A stretch of 64,000 nt of DNA, from contig NZ_CP106793.1 of NCBI RefSeq assembly GCF_025642135.1, positions 2,711,001-2,775,000 of the forward strand. Direction: 5' to 3'. The stretch is from Streptomyces cynarae. Its GTDB lineage: Bacteria; Actinomycetota; Actinomycetes; Streptomycetales; Streptomycetaceae. The notes below the pieces were generated by a model. It had not been told where the DNA came from, made no database searches, and saw only the letters and a program-made list of their open reading frames with translations. Below are positions 34,428 to 44,794 of this stretch, one piece after another (position 1 is the first letter of the stretch; every line of letters begins with the position of its first letter). The position numbers and the translations under genes are program-made.

Positions 34428-35858
34428 TCACCCCTGGCCGGTCCGCGTCCGCGGCAGCCACGCCAGCATCAGCACGGCCCCCACCAGCAGTACGGACCCG
34501 CTCGTCCGGAACGCCTCGGCGTACCCCTCCGTGAGGGCGTCGGCCGAGCCGCGGCCCCCGGTGCGCGTCGCCGCGATGGTGGACATCACAGCGAGGCCGA
34601 GGGAACCACCCATGGTGCGCGAGGTGTTGACGAGCCCCGACACCAGTCCGGCGTCCCCCGGCGCGGCCCCCGATGTCGCGAGCGCGGCGAGCGGGGTACC
34701 CGCCAGGCCGGCGCCCAGCATCATCAAGATGCCCGGGAACATGATCGCCGTCGGGTACGAGCCGTTCGCCGTCATCGTCGACTGCCAGCCGAACCCGGCC
34801 GCCGCGATCAGCGTCCCGAGCACCGCCAGGTTCCGCGCCCCCACGCTCCGCATCACCTGCGGCGCGACCTTCGAGCCGAGCACCACGGCCAGTGAGCTGG
34901 GCACCAGGGCGAGCCCGGCATCCAGGGGCGAGTAGCCGAGCACGTTCTGCGCGTACAGCGTCATGAAGAACCACATGCAGAACATCGCGGAGCCCGAGAC
35001 GAACATGGCCGCGTTCGCCGAGGACACCGACCGCACCCGCAGCAGCTTCAGCGGCATCAGGGGCGCCTTCGCCCGCGCCTCGACGGCCAGGAACAGGCCG
35101 ATGAGGCCGAGTCCGGCGGCGAGCGGCACCAGCGTCGCCGCCGCCGTCCAGCCCTCCGCCTCCGTCTGCACGATCCCGTAGGCGAGCGTGCCGAGGCCCG
35201 CCGTCACCAGCAGGGCGCCCGGCAGGTCCAGGCGCCGCCCGTCCCCCGCCCGGCTCTCCACGAGCCACCGTGCCGACCCGGCCAGGAGGACCGCGCCGAC
35301 CGGCACGTTGATCAGCAGCACCCAGCGCCACGACAGCCCGTCCACCAGCGCTCCTCCGACGAGCCCGCCCGCCGCGCCGCCGCCGGCGCCCACCGCGGTC
35401 CAGGTGGCGATGGCCCGGGCCCGTGCGGCGCCCTCCGGGACCGCCGCGGTGAGCAGCGTCAGCGTCGAGGGTGCGAGCACCGCCGCCCCGAGCCCCTGTA
35501 CGGCCCGGGCGAGCAGCAGCTCCCAGTCCTGCTGGGCCAGCCCGCCGGCGAGGGAGGCCAGCGTGAACAGGGCGAGCCCTATGAGGAACATCCGCTTGCG
35601 TCCGTAGAGGTCCCCGGCCCGCCCGCCGAGCAGCATGAACCCGGCGAACGCGATCGCGTACGCGTTCACCACCCACTGGAGTCCCGCCGCGCTCAGCCCG
35701 AGGTCGGCCCGCATCGACGGCAGCGCCACATTGACGACGGACACGTCGAGCACGACGAGGAACTGCCCGGCACACGCGAGCGCGACCACCACCCAGGTGG
35801 GCGGCGCGGTACGACGGGTGGGCACGGTGTCTTCGACGGCTCGCAGCATGCGCGCCAT
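34428..35858 (-). CDS. MFS multidrug exporter (DHA2 / EmrB-QacA type)
   Basis: A transporter of about 476 residues with 13-14 helices. Motifs: VVLDVSVVNVALPSMRADLG (motif D1), GRAGDLYGRKRMFLIG (motif A), RAVQGLGAAVLAPSTLTLL (motif B). Proton-coupled drug efflux is the usual role. ATGs at 35858 and 35849 are both possible; GGGAG lies 1 or 10 nt upstream respectively. Convergent with the response regulator (20-bp gap) and divergent from a second MFS gene across a repeat-rich gap. Confidence 0.92.
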   Translation of the reverse strand: MARMLRAVEDTVPTRRTAPPTWVVVALACAGQFLVVLDVSVVNVALPSMRADLGLSAAGLQWVVNAYAIAFAGFMLLGGRAGDLYGRKRMFLIGLALFTLASLAGGLAQQDWELLLARAVQGLGAAVLAPSTLTLLTAAVPEGAARARAIATWTAVGAGGGAAGGLVGGALVDGLSWRWVLLINVPVGAVLLAGSARWLVESRAGDGRRLDLPGALLVTAGLGTLAYGIVQTEAEGWTAAATLVPLAAGLGLIGLFLAVEARAKAPLMPLKLLRVRSVSSANAAMFVSGSAMFCMWFFMTLYAQNVLGYSPLDAGLALVPSSLAVVLGSKVAPQVMRSVGARNLAVLGTLIAAAGFGWQSTMTANGSYPTAIMFPGILMMLGAGLAGTPLAALATSGAAPGDAGLVSGLVNTSRTMGGSLGLAVMSTIAATRTGGRGSADALTEGYAEAFRTSGSVLLVGAVLMLAWLPRTRTGQG

Positions 35859-35926
35859 GCTCCCAACCCGGCCCCGCCTTCCGCATCGGGATTTCGCCCC
35901 ACGCCGCCTCGGCCCTGGGACGTACG

Positions 35927-36023
35927 ACATCCCTGGACGCGCCCCCGACGCATCCCCTGGCACGTCCCCGGCGCATCCCCGGACGCACCCCTTGGCACAT
36001 CCCCGACGCATCCCCTGACACAC
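35927..36023. repeat. imperfect tandem repeats between two divergent MFS genes
   Basis: Repeated cgacgcatcccctgg / cggcgcatccccgg / ttggcacatccccg units of about 11-24 bp. The rest of the 350-bp gap (35859-36208) should hold both promoters; I see no gene there. Confidence 0.65.
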
Positions 36024-36208
36024 CGTCAGCAGACGATCTCCTGACGTGCGCTCAGAAACCCATGAATCGGTCAAGGATTCGTTAGTACGCCAAAGCATCG
36101 GAATAGTTGCCTGTGCATACGTGGTTCACCCAGCACGCGTCCGCTCGGCTCCCCCTGTCCCGAGCGACCGTTCCGCACGACACCGACCAGGCCCGGAGGC
36201 CCCGATCC

Positions 36209-38730
<2,522 letters not shown>

Positions 38731-38740
38731 GGTCGCAGGC

Positions 38741-39694
38741 ATGTCGTACGTTGGACCGGACTTCGATGCCCCCGAACCCCGCCGCCGTCGGCGCGGGCCG
38801 CTGACGGTCGTGGTGGCCGCGCTGGTGCCGGCGGCGCTGCTCGGCTGGCTGGTCTACGAGGCGGTGGCCGACAGCGGCGGCGGATCGGCGGACGGGGCGC
38901 CCACGACAAGGTCCGCGGGGACCGCGCCGTCCGCCGCCCCGGGCTCTCCGGCCTCCCCGGCCGGTGGCGCGGACAACGCCGAGCAGCCGGACGCGTCGTC
39001 CACCGCACGGGCCGGTTCCAAGCCGCTCGCGGGCAAGGTCGTCGTCGTCGACCCCGGACACAACCCCGGCAACGTCCACCACACGGCCGAGATCAACCGC
39101 AAGGTCGACATCGGTACGAACTCCAAGGAGTGCGACACCACCGGCACGTCCACCAACTCGGGTTACACGGAGGCCCAGTTCACCCTGGACGTGGCGCGCC
39201 GGCTGCGCACGCTCCTGGAGCAGCAGGGTGCCACGGTGAAGTTCACGCAGGACGGCGACCGGTCGTGGGGGCCGTGCGTGGACGAGCGGGCGCGGATCGG
39301 CAACGAGGCGCACGCGGACGCGGCGATCTCCATCCACGCGGACGGCGCGGCCCAGGGCGACCGCGGCTTCCACGTCATCCTGCCGGCCTCGGTGCACAAG
39401 GGTGCCGCGGACACCCGTCGCATCGTCGGCCCCTCCCGCGACCTCGGCGAGCGCGTGGCGGGCGACTTCGTCCGCGTCACCGGGAGCGCGCCCTCCAACT
39501 ACGTGGGCGACGGCACCGGTCTCGTCGTACGGAGCGATCTCGGCGGTCTCAATCTGTCAACGGTTCCCAAGGTCTTCATCGAGTGCGGCAACATGCGCGA
39601 CACCAAGGACGCGGCGCAGCTGACCAGCGGCTCGTGGCGGCAGAAGGCGGCGCAGGGGATCTCTGAGGGAATCGTGAGTTTCCTGCGCGGGTAG
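38741..39694 (+). CDS. N-acetylmuramoyl-L-alanine amidase (Amidase_3), membrane-anchored or secreted
   Basis: A 317-residue protein: Arg-rich cytoplasmic start, one hydrophobic segment (LTVVVAALVPAALLGWLVYE), a Ser/Ala/Pro-rich linker (about residues 45-95), then a zinc amidase domain with VVVDPGHNPGN, AISIHADGA and KVFIECGNM carrying the zinc ligands and catalytic Glu. It cleaves the peptide from MurNAc in peptidoglycan. A two-cysteine pair (ECDTTG and WGPCVDE) may form a disulfide outside the cell. Confidence 0.93.
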   Translation: MSYVGPDFDAPEPRRRRRGPLTVVVAALVPAALLGWLVYEAVADSGGGSADGAPTTRSAGTAPSAAPGSPASPAGGADNAEQPDASSTARAGSKPLAGKVVVVDPGHNPGNVHHTAEINRKVDIGTNSKECDTTGTSTNSGYTEAQFTLDVARRLRTLLEQQGATVKFTQDGDRSWGPCVDERARIGNEAHADAAISIHADGAAQGDRGFHVILPASVHKGAADTRRIVGPSRDLGERVAGDFVRVTGSAPSNYVGDGTGLVVRSDLGGLNLSTVPKVFIECGNMRDTKDAAQLTSGSWRQKAAQGISEGIVSFLRG

Positions 39695-39852
39695 CGATCA
39701 TCGGCTCCGACCCGGCGGACACCCCGGCCGGGCTGACGATAGTGTCATCCCTACGATGAGGGGTCACCCCCGCGCTTCACACCGCGGCCCGAGGTCGACA
39801 TGGTGACAGCGACGCCTCCTCCGACGACGAGACGACAGACGAAGGACCCGAA

Positions 39853-40656
39853 GTGAATATCCGCTCCCTCACGAGAGGCGACGGCGTGGTGATCGGAGCA
39901 GCGGTATTGCTGTTCATCGCGTCGTTCCTCGACATCTACTCGATCGACGGGGCGCCCAGCAGCGCGGACATCCCCAGCGCCTGGGCCAGCGGACCGCTGC
40001 TGCTGAGCGTCTTCCTGGCCGGCATCATCGGCGCCGCGCTGGTCGTCGTCGCCCACGGCCTGCCGCAGGTGCCCAAGGTCGCCGGTCTCGACCTCGGTCA
40101 GTTCGGCGTCGCGTTCACGGTCTTCGCCGCATGGAGCGCGCTCGGGAACGTCTTCGATCCGATGGGCGGCGTCGACAACGTCGGCTCTGCCTCGGACAAC
40201 GGGGTCGGCGCCGGCACCGGACTGATCCTCGGCCTCGTCGCCACTGTTGTCATGGCCGCTGCGGCGATCGCCGCGCCGCTGGTCCCGGCCCTGCAGGCCG
40301 CCCTCGTCCCGGCCCCCAAGCCCGCAGCCCCGCAGCCCTACGGCGGGCAGCCGCAGGGCGGGTACGGCTACCCGGGTGCGCAGCAGTCGCCGTACGGTCA
40401 GCCGCAGCAGGGGCAGCCGTTCGGCGGGCAGCAGCCGCAGCAGACGGTTCCCGCCGCGGACTTCTCGCCGTTCTGGTTCGCGGTGCCGGTGCCGCGCCCG
40501 CTGTTCCCGGAGGACGGCTCGCCCACGCCGATCGCCGAACTGGCGCCCGGCACCTGGTACCTGGCCGTCGAACAGCGCGGCCCCGCCCTGGTGGCGCAGA
40601 CGCAGGACGGCCGCCGCGGTGTGCTGCAGGACACGAGCGGCATCCAGCGCGGCTGA
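39853..40656 (+). CDS. DUF5336-like membrane protein with Gln/Pro-rich tail
   Basis: A 267-residue protein: four hydrophobic segments in the first 150 residues (VVIGAAVLLFIASFLDIYSI; LLLSVFLAGIIGAALVVVA; FTVFAAWSALGNVF; LILGLVATVVMAAAAIAAPL). Then comes a low-complexity repeat of QPQGGYGYPGAQQSPYGQPQ type and a short conserved end (WYLAVEQRGPALVAQTQDGR). GTG start with gaagga upstream. Function unknown; the tail may mediate assembly at the membrane. Confidence 0.75.
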   Translation: MNIRSLTRGDGVVIGAAVLLFIASFLDIYSIDGAPSSADIPSAWASGPLLLSVFLAGIIGAALVVVAHGLPQVPKVAGLDLGQFGVAFTVFAAWSALGNVFDPMGGVDNVGSASDNGVGAGTGLILGLVATVVMAAAAIAAPLVPALQAALVPAPKPAAPQPYGGQPQGGYGYPGAQQSPYGQPQQGQPFGGQQPQQTVPAADFSPFWFAVPVPRPLFPEDGSPTPIAELAPGTWYLAVEQRGPALVAQTQDGRRGVLQDTSGIQRG

Positions 40657-40674
40657 GCCCCACGCCCGTCGGTA

Positions 40675-40703
40675 CGGCCCCTCGCCCTTCCGGGCGGGGG
40701 GCC
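40675..40703 (+). terminator. terminator after the DUF5336-like gene
   Basis: cggcccctcgccc / gggcggggggccg hairpin with a 3-nt loop (ttc), followed by ttgt. Confidence 0.8.
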
Positions 40704-40765
40704 GTTGTCGTAGAGTCGCTGCCGCTCCTTGGATCTGATACTTCGTCAGAGAAGTGGGTGACGGC

Positions 40766-41773
40766 ATGCGGCTCGGGCTCGCGCTCGGCTACTGGGGTCG
40801 GGGCCCCGCGACGGACCATGTCACGCTGGCGCAGGAGGCGGAGCGGCTCGGCTACGACTCGGTGTGGACCGCCGAGTCCTGGGGGTCGGACGCGTTCACC
40901 CCGCTCACCTGGATCGCCGCGCGGACGTCGAGGATCAAGCTGGGCACGGCGGTTGCCCAGATGGCGGCCCGCTCCCCCACCACCACCGCGATGCACGCGC
41001 TCACCCTGGACCACCTCTCGGGCGGGCGCGTGATGCTGGGCCTCGGCCTGTCGGGGCCGCAGGTGGTGGAGGGCTGGTACGGGCGCCCGTTCCCGAGCTC
41101 ACCGCTCACCGCGACCCGGGAGTACGTCGAGGTCGTACGTCAAGTGCTGCACCGCGAGGCGCCGGTGGAGCTGGACGGCCGCTTCCATCCCCTGCCCTAC
41201 CCTGGCCCGGACGGCACCGGCCTCGGCAAGCCCCTGAAGCCGATCACGCACCCGCTGCGCGCCGATCTGCCCGTCCTGCTGGGCGCGGAGGGCCCGAAGA
41301 ACGTGGCGCAGACGGTGCGGATCGCGGACGGCTGGCTGCCGCTGTACTGGTCGCCGACCCGCCCGGAGGCGTACGGGGTGGCGCCGGCCGACCTGCGTGA
41401 GGGGTTCGTCGTGGCCCCGATGGCGCGGGTGAAGGTGTGCGACGACGTCGCCGAAGGGCTGCTGCCGGTGAAGGCGATGCTCGGCTTCTACATCGGCGGG
41501 ATGGGGCACGCGGCCCGGAACTTCCATGCCGACCTGATGGCGCGCATGGGGTACGAGGAGGAGGCGCGCCGTATCCAGCGGCTGTTCCTTCAGGGGCGGC
41601 GCGAGGAGGCGGTGCTTGCGGTGCCGGACGCCTTCGCTGATGAGATCTCGCTGGTCGGGCCGCGTGAACGCATCGCGGAAAGGCTGGAGTTGTGGCGCAG
41701 GGGCCCGGTGACGGACCTGCTGGCGCTGGCACCGGACCCGCACACGCTGCGGGTGCTGGCCGAGCTGAACTGA
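40766..41773 (+). CDS. LLM-class F420-dependent oxidoreductase
   Basis: A 335-residue TIM-barrel enzyme of the bacterial luciferase-like family: MRLGLALGYWGRG, LGYDSVWTAESWGSDAFTPL, LGTAVAQMAARSPTTTAMHA and SGGRVMLGLGLSGPQVVEGW are typical of F420-using actinobacterial members. It would transfer hydride between F420 and an organic substrate. ATG at 40766 preferred over a GTG at 40754. It offers a full-length reference for the deleted relative at 3184-3654. Confidence 0.92.
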   Translation: MRLGLALGYWGRGPATDHVTLAQEAERLGYDSVWTAESWGSDAFTPLTWIAARTSRIKLGTAVAQMAARSPTTTAMHALTLDHLSGGRVMLGLGLSGPQVVEGWYGRPFPSSPLTATREYVEVVRQVLHREAPVELDGRFHPLPYPGPDGTGLGKPLKPITHPLRADLPVLLGAEGPKNVAQTVRIADGWLPLYWSPTRPEAYGVAPADLREGFVVAPMARVKVCDDVAEGLLPVKAMLGFYIGGMGHAARNFHADLMARMGYEEEARRIQRLFLQGRREEAVLAVPDAFADEISLVGPRERIAERLELWRRGPVTDLLALAPDPHTLRVLAELN

Positions 41774-41785
41774 CCACAGGGGGTA

Positions 41786-41819
41786 GGGCACCGCCGCGGA
41801 GCGCTGCACGGCGGTGCCC
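41786..41819. terminator. bidirectional terminator
   Basis: gggcaccgcc / ggcggtgccc stem with a 14-nt loop between the oxidoreductase and the convergent small secreted protein gene. Confidence 0.82.
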
Positions 41820-41830
41820 CGTTGGCCCCG

Positions 41831-42415
41831 TCAGCCGCGTGCGAGCTGCGCGGCGGACGGGAGCTGGTTGCGGACGGGGACGCCCGCTTTCCTGGCCGCG
41901 GCCTTCACCTTGTCGACGAGACCGGCGTAGGACGCCGCGGCCGACTCGTCGCCCTTGCTCAGACGGGACGGCAGATCCTTGAGCCCGTCGATGCCCGGCG
42001 CGAGCGGGGCGAGGCCCTTGGCCAGCGCGGGGTCGCCCTGGGCGTTGCGTGCGGCGGCTCCGAGCCGGTTGTAGGCGAAGGTGCCGACGAGTCCGGCCTT
42101 GGCCAGGGCGGTCCTGCGTCCCTTGGCGCCCTTCTTGAACGTACCGGCCTTCCATGGCTTCACGATCCACTCGTGGACGGCCCCGGCCGCGAGCCCCGCG
42201 TTCGCCGCGAACCGCGCCCTGGCGAACTTCTGCCGCTCCGCCGGGGTGGTCGGGGTGGGCGTGGGGACCGCGATGTACGCGGCGGCCCGCTGCACGGCGC
42301 TCCCGTCACCGCAGGCGGCGGCACCGGCGAACACCGTGGAGCAGAGGACGAGCGCCACGACGAGTGGGGGTACCCCCTGCTCGAAGAGCTTGGGGGAGCG
42401 TATCGGTGCGGGCAC
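41831..42415 (-). CDS. putative secreted/lipoprotein of unknown function
   Basis: A 194-residue protein. I place the start at GTG 42415 because GGAGG lies 5 nt upstream; an earlier GTG (42466) has none. The N-terminus MPAPIRSPKLFEQGVPPL is followed by a hydrophobic segment (VVALVLCSTVFAGAAACGDG) ending near a Cys that resembles a weak lipobox. Mature part: Pro/Thr linker (VAVPTPTPTTPAER), then helical Ala/Lys-rich sequence (AGLVDKVKAAARKAGVPV). Part of the signal-peptide n-region is encoded by dispersed repeat copy 2. Confidence 0.75.
   Translation of the reverse strand: MPAPIRSPKLFEQGVPPLVVALVLCSTVFAGAAACGDGSAVQRAAAYIAVPTPTPTTPAERQKFARARFAANAGLAAGAVHEWIVKPWKAGTFKKGAKGRRTALAKAGLVGTFAYNRLGAAARNAQGDPALAKGLAPLAPGIDGLKDLPSRLSKGDESAAASYAGLVDKVKAAARKAGVPVRNQLPSAAQLARG
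42365..42398. repeat. dispersed repeat, copy 2 (34 bp, inner 9-10 bp missing; inside a signal peptide)
   Basis: On the - strand it reads ctcccccaagctcttcgagc followed by agggggtaccccca. Same flanks as copies 1 and 3 but without the central cggcttcgct. It encodes SPKLFEQGVPP at the start of the secreted protein. Confidence 0.82.
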
Positions 42416-42575
42416 GGGAGCCTCCGGGACCGGGAAGCCGACTGATCCACCGACAGCTTCACCCACACCGCCCGGCCTTGCCGCCCGGGCGTGGCGATCG
42501 GGTGACCCCGGCTGCGCACGGTCGTCCCCGGACTTCTACGAGTTTGACGGGGAATCGCCGGGCAACCCGGAGGGC

Positions 42576-42869
42576 ATGTCCCCTCGATATCGCAACGGTG
42601 CGAATCAGGCCGGTACGGTCATCGCCGTGATCGCGGACATCATGGCCGTCATCCTGGGCCTGTGGATCCTGATGTACTTGCTGAACGCGAACCCCGGCAA
42701 CGATCTGGTCCAGTTCGTCCACAACGCGGCGGCGTGGCTGGCCGGCTGGTCCCACGACCTGTTCACGTTCCACGAGGCGTGGGCACGGGTGGTCGCGGGC
42801 TACGGCCTCGCCGCGGTGGTCTACCTCTTCGTGGGCCACGCCATCGCCAACCGCATCCACCGCCACTGA
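42576..42869 (+). CDS. small two-helix membrane protein
   Basis: A 97-residue protein: MSPRYRNGANQAGTVIAVIA, a first helix (VIADIMAVILGLWILMYLL), a loop with NPGNDLVQFVHNAAAWLAGW, and a second helix (VVAGYGLAAVVYLFVGHAIA) ending NRIHRH. Its RBS-like CGGAGGG is unusually close to the ATG, so the start may differ. The composition recalls conserved actinobacterial small membrane proteins. Function unknown. Confidence 0.72.
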   Translation: MSPRYRNGANQAGTVIAVIADIMAVILGLWILMYLLNANPGNDLVQFVHNAAAWLAGWSHDLFTFHEAWARVVAGYGLAAVVYLFVGHAIANRIHRH

Positions 42870-42956
42870 ACGCGGCAACTGAACGCGGCCACTGAGCACT
42901 GCCGCTGAGCGCGACAGCCCTGGGGCACCCCCACCGGCACCGAGCAGCCCGCGGAG

Positions 42957-44027
42957 CTATGGGCAGCAGTCGGTGTCCAGGCCCCGGGGCAGCTGTTCTC
43001 CGCTGAAGACCGTGCAGGTCGGTTCGTCGCCGCCCAGGGCGGCCACGGCGAGCAGCAGTGAGCCGGCCGTCCACGTGGTGAGTTCCTCGGGCCAGATCGC
43101 GCCGTCCTCGAAGACGTAGCCCGTCCAGTACAGGCCCGTCTTCGGATCCCGCAGGTGCTGGATCGACTGGAGGATCTCCAGGGCGCGGTCGGACTCGCCC
43201 ATCGCCCACAGGGTCAGGGCGAGTTCGGCCGACTCTCCGCCGGTCACCCACGGGTTGGGGACGACGCAGCGCACACCGAGGCCGGGGACGACGAAACGGT
43301 CCCAGTCCGCCTCGATGCGCTCCTTGGCCTCGGCGCCCGTCAGCGCTCCGCCGAGCACCGGGTAGTACCAGTCCATGGAGTAGCGGTCCTTGTCCAGGAA
43401 CCGCTCCGGGTGCCGGCGTATGGCGTGCCTGAGCGCGCCCACAGCCAACTCCCAGTCCGGCTGCGGCTCCTCGCGCTGCTCGGCGATCGCGAGCGCGCAG
43501 CGCAGCGCGTGGTGGATGGAGGAGCAGCCGGTCAGCAGCGCGTCGGTGACGTCCGTGCCGTCGTCCTCCCGCTTCCAGCCGATCTGCCCGCCCGGCTGCT
43601 GCAACCGCAGCACGAACTCGACCGCCGCGTACACCGTCGGCCACATGCGGTCCAGGAACGTGTCGTCGCCGGTGGCGAGGTAGTGGTGCCAGACGCCGAC
43701 GGCCACGTACGCGACGAAGTTCGTCTCGCGGCCGCGGTCGGTGATCTGCTCCGGGTCGCCGTCGGCGTAGGCCGCGTACCAGGACCCGTCCTCGTTCTGG
43801 TGGCGTGCCAGCCAGTCGTAGGCCCGCTCGGCCGCCGTGTGCTCCCCCGCCGCGTCCAGCGCCATCGCCGCCTCGACGTGGTCCCACGGGTCGAGGTGGT
43901 GCCCGCGGAACCACGGTATGGCGCCGTCCTCCCGCTGCACGGCGAGGATCCCGGCGACGGTCGCGGCGGCCTGCTCGGCGGTGAGGACCCCGGGCAGGAC
44001 GAGGTGTTCTGTCCGGGGGGTGGTCAC
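42957..44027 (-). CDS. prenyltransferase / six-hairpin-like (alpha/alpha-barrel) protein
   Basis: A 356-residue protein with repeated helical hairpins carrying W-D-H and G-S-W motifs: GAIPWFRGHHLDPWDHVEAA, NEDGSWYAAYADGDP, CVVPNPWVTGGESAELALTL, YWTGYVFEDGAIWPEELTTW. This layout is seen in proteins loosely annotated as prenyltransferases and in glycoside-hydrolase-like alpha/alpha toroids. Acidic and Trp residues suggest carbohydrate handling. GTG start overlaps the methyltransferase stop (GTGA). Last gene of a coupled three-gene operon with a glycosyltransferase, so action on a glycan or glycolipid is plausible (inference). Confidence 0.75.
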   Translation of the reverse strand: MTTPRTEHLVLPGVLTAEQAAATVAGILAVQREDGAIPWFRGHHLDPWDHVEAAMALDAAGEHTAAERAYDWLARHQNEDGSWYAAYADGDPEQITDRGRETNFVAYVAVGVWHHYLATGDDTFLDRMWPTVYAAVEFVLRLQQPGGQIGWKREDDGTDVTDALLTGCSSIHHALRCALAIAEQREEPQPDWELAVGALRHAIRRHPERFLDKDRYSMDWYYPVLGGALTGAEAKERIEADWDRFVVPGLGVRCVVPNPWVTGGESAELALTLWAMGESDRALEILQSIQHLRDPKTGLYWTGYVFEDGAIWPEELTTWTAGSLLLAVAALGGDEPTCTVFSGEQLPRGLDTDCCP

Positions 44028-44794
44028 TTGGCGGCCGCCTCGGAGGTCTCTGCGGTCCTGGCGCTCTCGGCGAGAGACGGCAGGTGCGGCTTGGTCGCGT
44101 ACGCCACGAAGCTCTTGCCGATCAGCGGGTTCAGCGCCTGCTCGGCGACGCGGGTGGCGAGCGGCTTCTTCATGATGTCCCAGACGAGCAGCTTGTGGTA
44201 CGCGCGCACCGGCAGCGCCTTGTCGTTGTCGACGCCGAACGCGCACTTCAGCCACCAGTACGGCGAGTGCAGCGCGTGCGCGTGGTGCGTGCCGTACGGC
44301 TTGAGGCCCGCCTCCCGCATCTTCGCCAGCAGTTCGTCGGCCCTGTAGATGCGGATGTGGCCGCCCTCGACCTCGTGGTAGGCGTCGGACAGCGCCCAGC
44401 AGACCTTCTCAGGGCCGTAGCGAGGCACGGTGACGGCGATACGGCCGCCCGGCTTGAGCACCCGGACCATCTCGGCGAGGACGCCTTTGTCGTCCGGGAT
44501 GTGCTCCATGACCTCAGAGATGATCACGACGTCGAAGGACTCGTCGGGGAAGGGCAGGGCGAGCGCGTCGCCCTCCATCGCCGTCGCGGTGGCACCGGCC
44601 GGAGCCTCGCCCGCCTCCTTCATCGCCGCGAACCACTTGGCGACCTCGCGGATCTCCTCGCCGTTCCGGTCCAGCGCCACGACCTGCGCGCCGCGCCGGT
44701 AGCACTCGAACGCGTGCCGTCCGGCACCGCAGCCGAGGTCCAGGACGCGGTCGCCCGGGGCGAGCGGGAACCGGGAGAAGTCGACGGTCAGCAC
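44024..44794 (-). CDS. class I SAM-dependent methyltransferase (UbiE/MenG-like)
   Basis: A 256-residue enzyme with Methyltransf_11 motifs: GDRVLDLGCGAGRHAFECYR, QVVALDRNGEE, MEGDALALPFPDESFDVVIIS, LAEMVRVLKPGGRIAVTVPR. GTG at 44794 overlaps the glycosyltransferase end by 7 nt, so translation is coupled. Middle gene of the GT/MT/toroid operon; may O-methylate a glycan or lipid. Substrate not deducible from sequence. Confidence 0.9.
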   Translation of the reverse strand: MLTVDFSRFPLAPGDRVLDLGCGAGRHAFECYRRGAQVVALDRNGEEIREVAKWFAAMKEAGEAPAGATATAMEGDALALPFPDESFDVVIISEVMEHIPDDKGVLAEMVRVLKPGGRIAVTVPRYGPEKVCWALSDAYHEVEGGHIRIYRADELLAKMREAGLKPYGTHHAHALHSPYWWLKCAFGVDNDKALPVRAYHKLLVWDIMKKPLATRVAEQALNPLIGKSFVAYATKPHLPSLAESARTAETSEAAAK

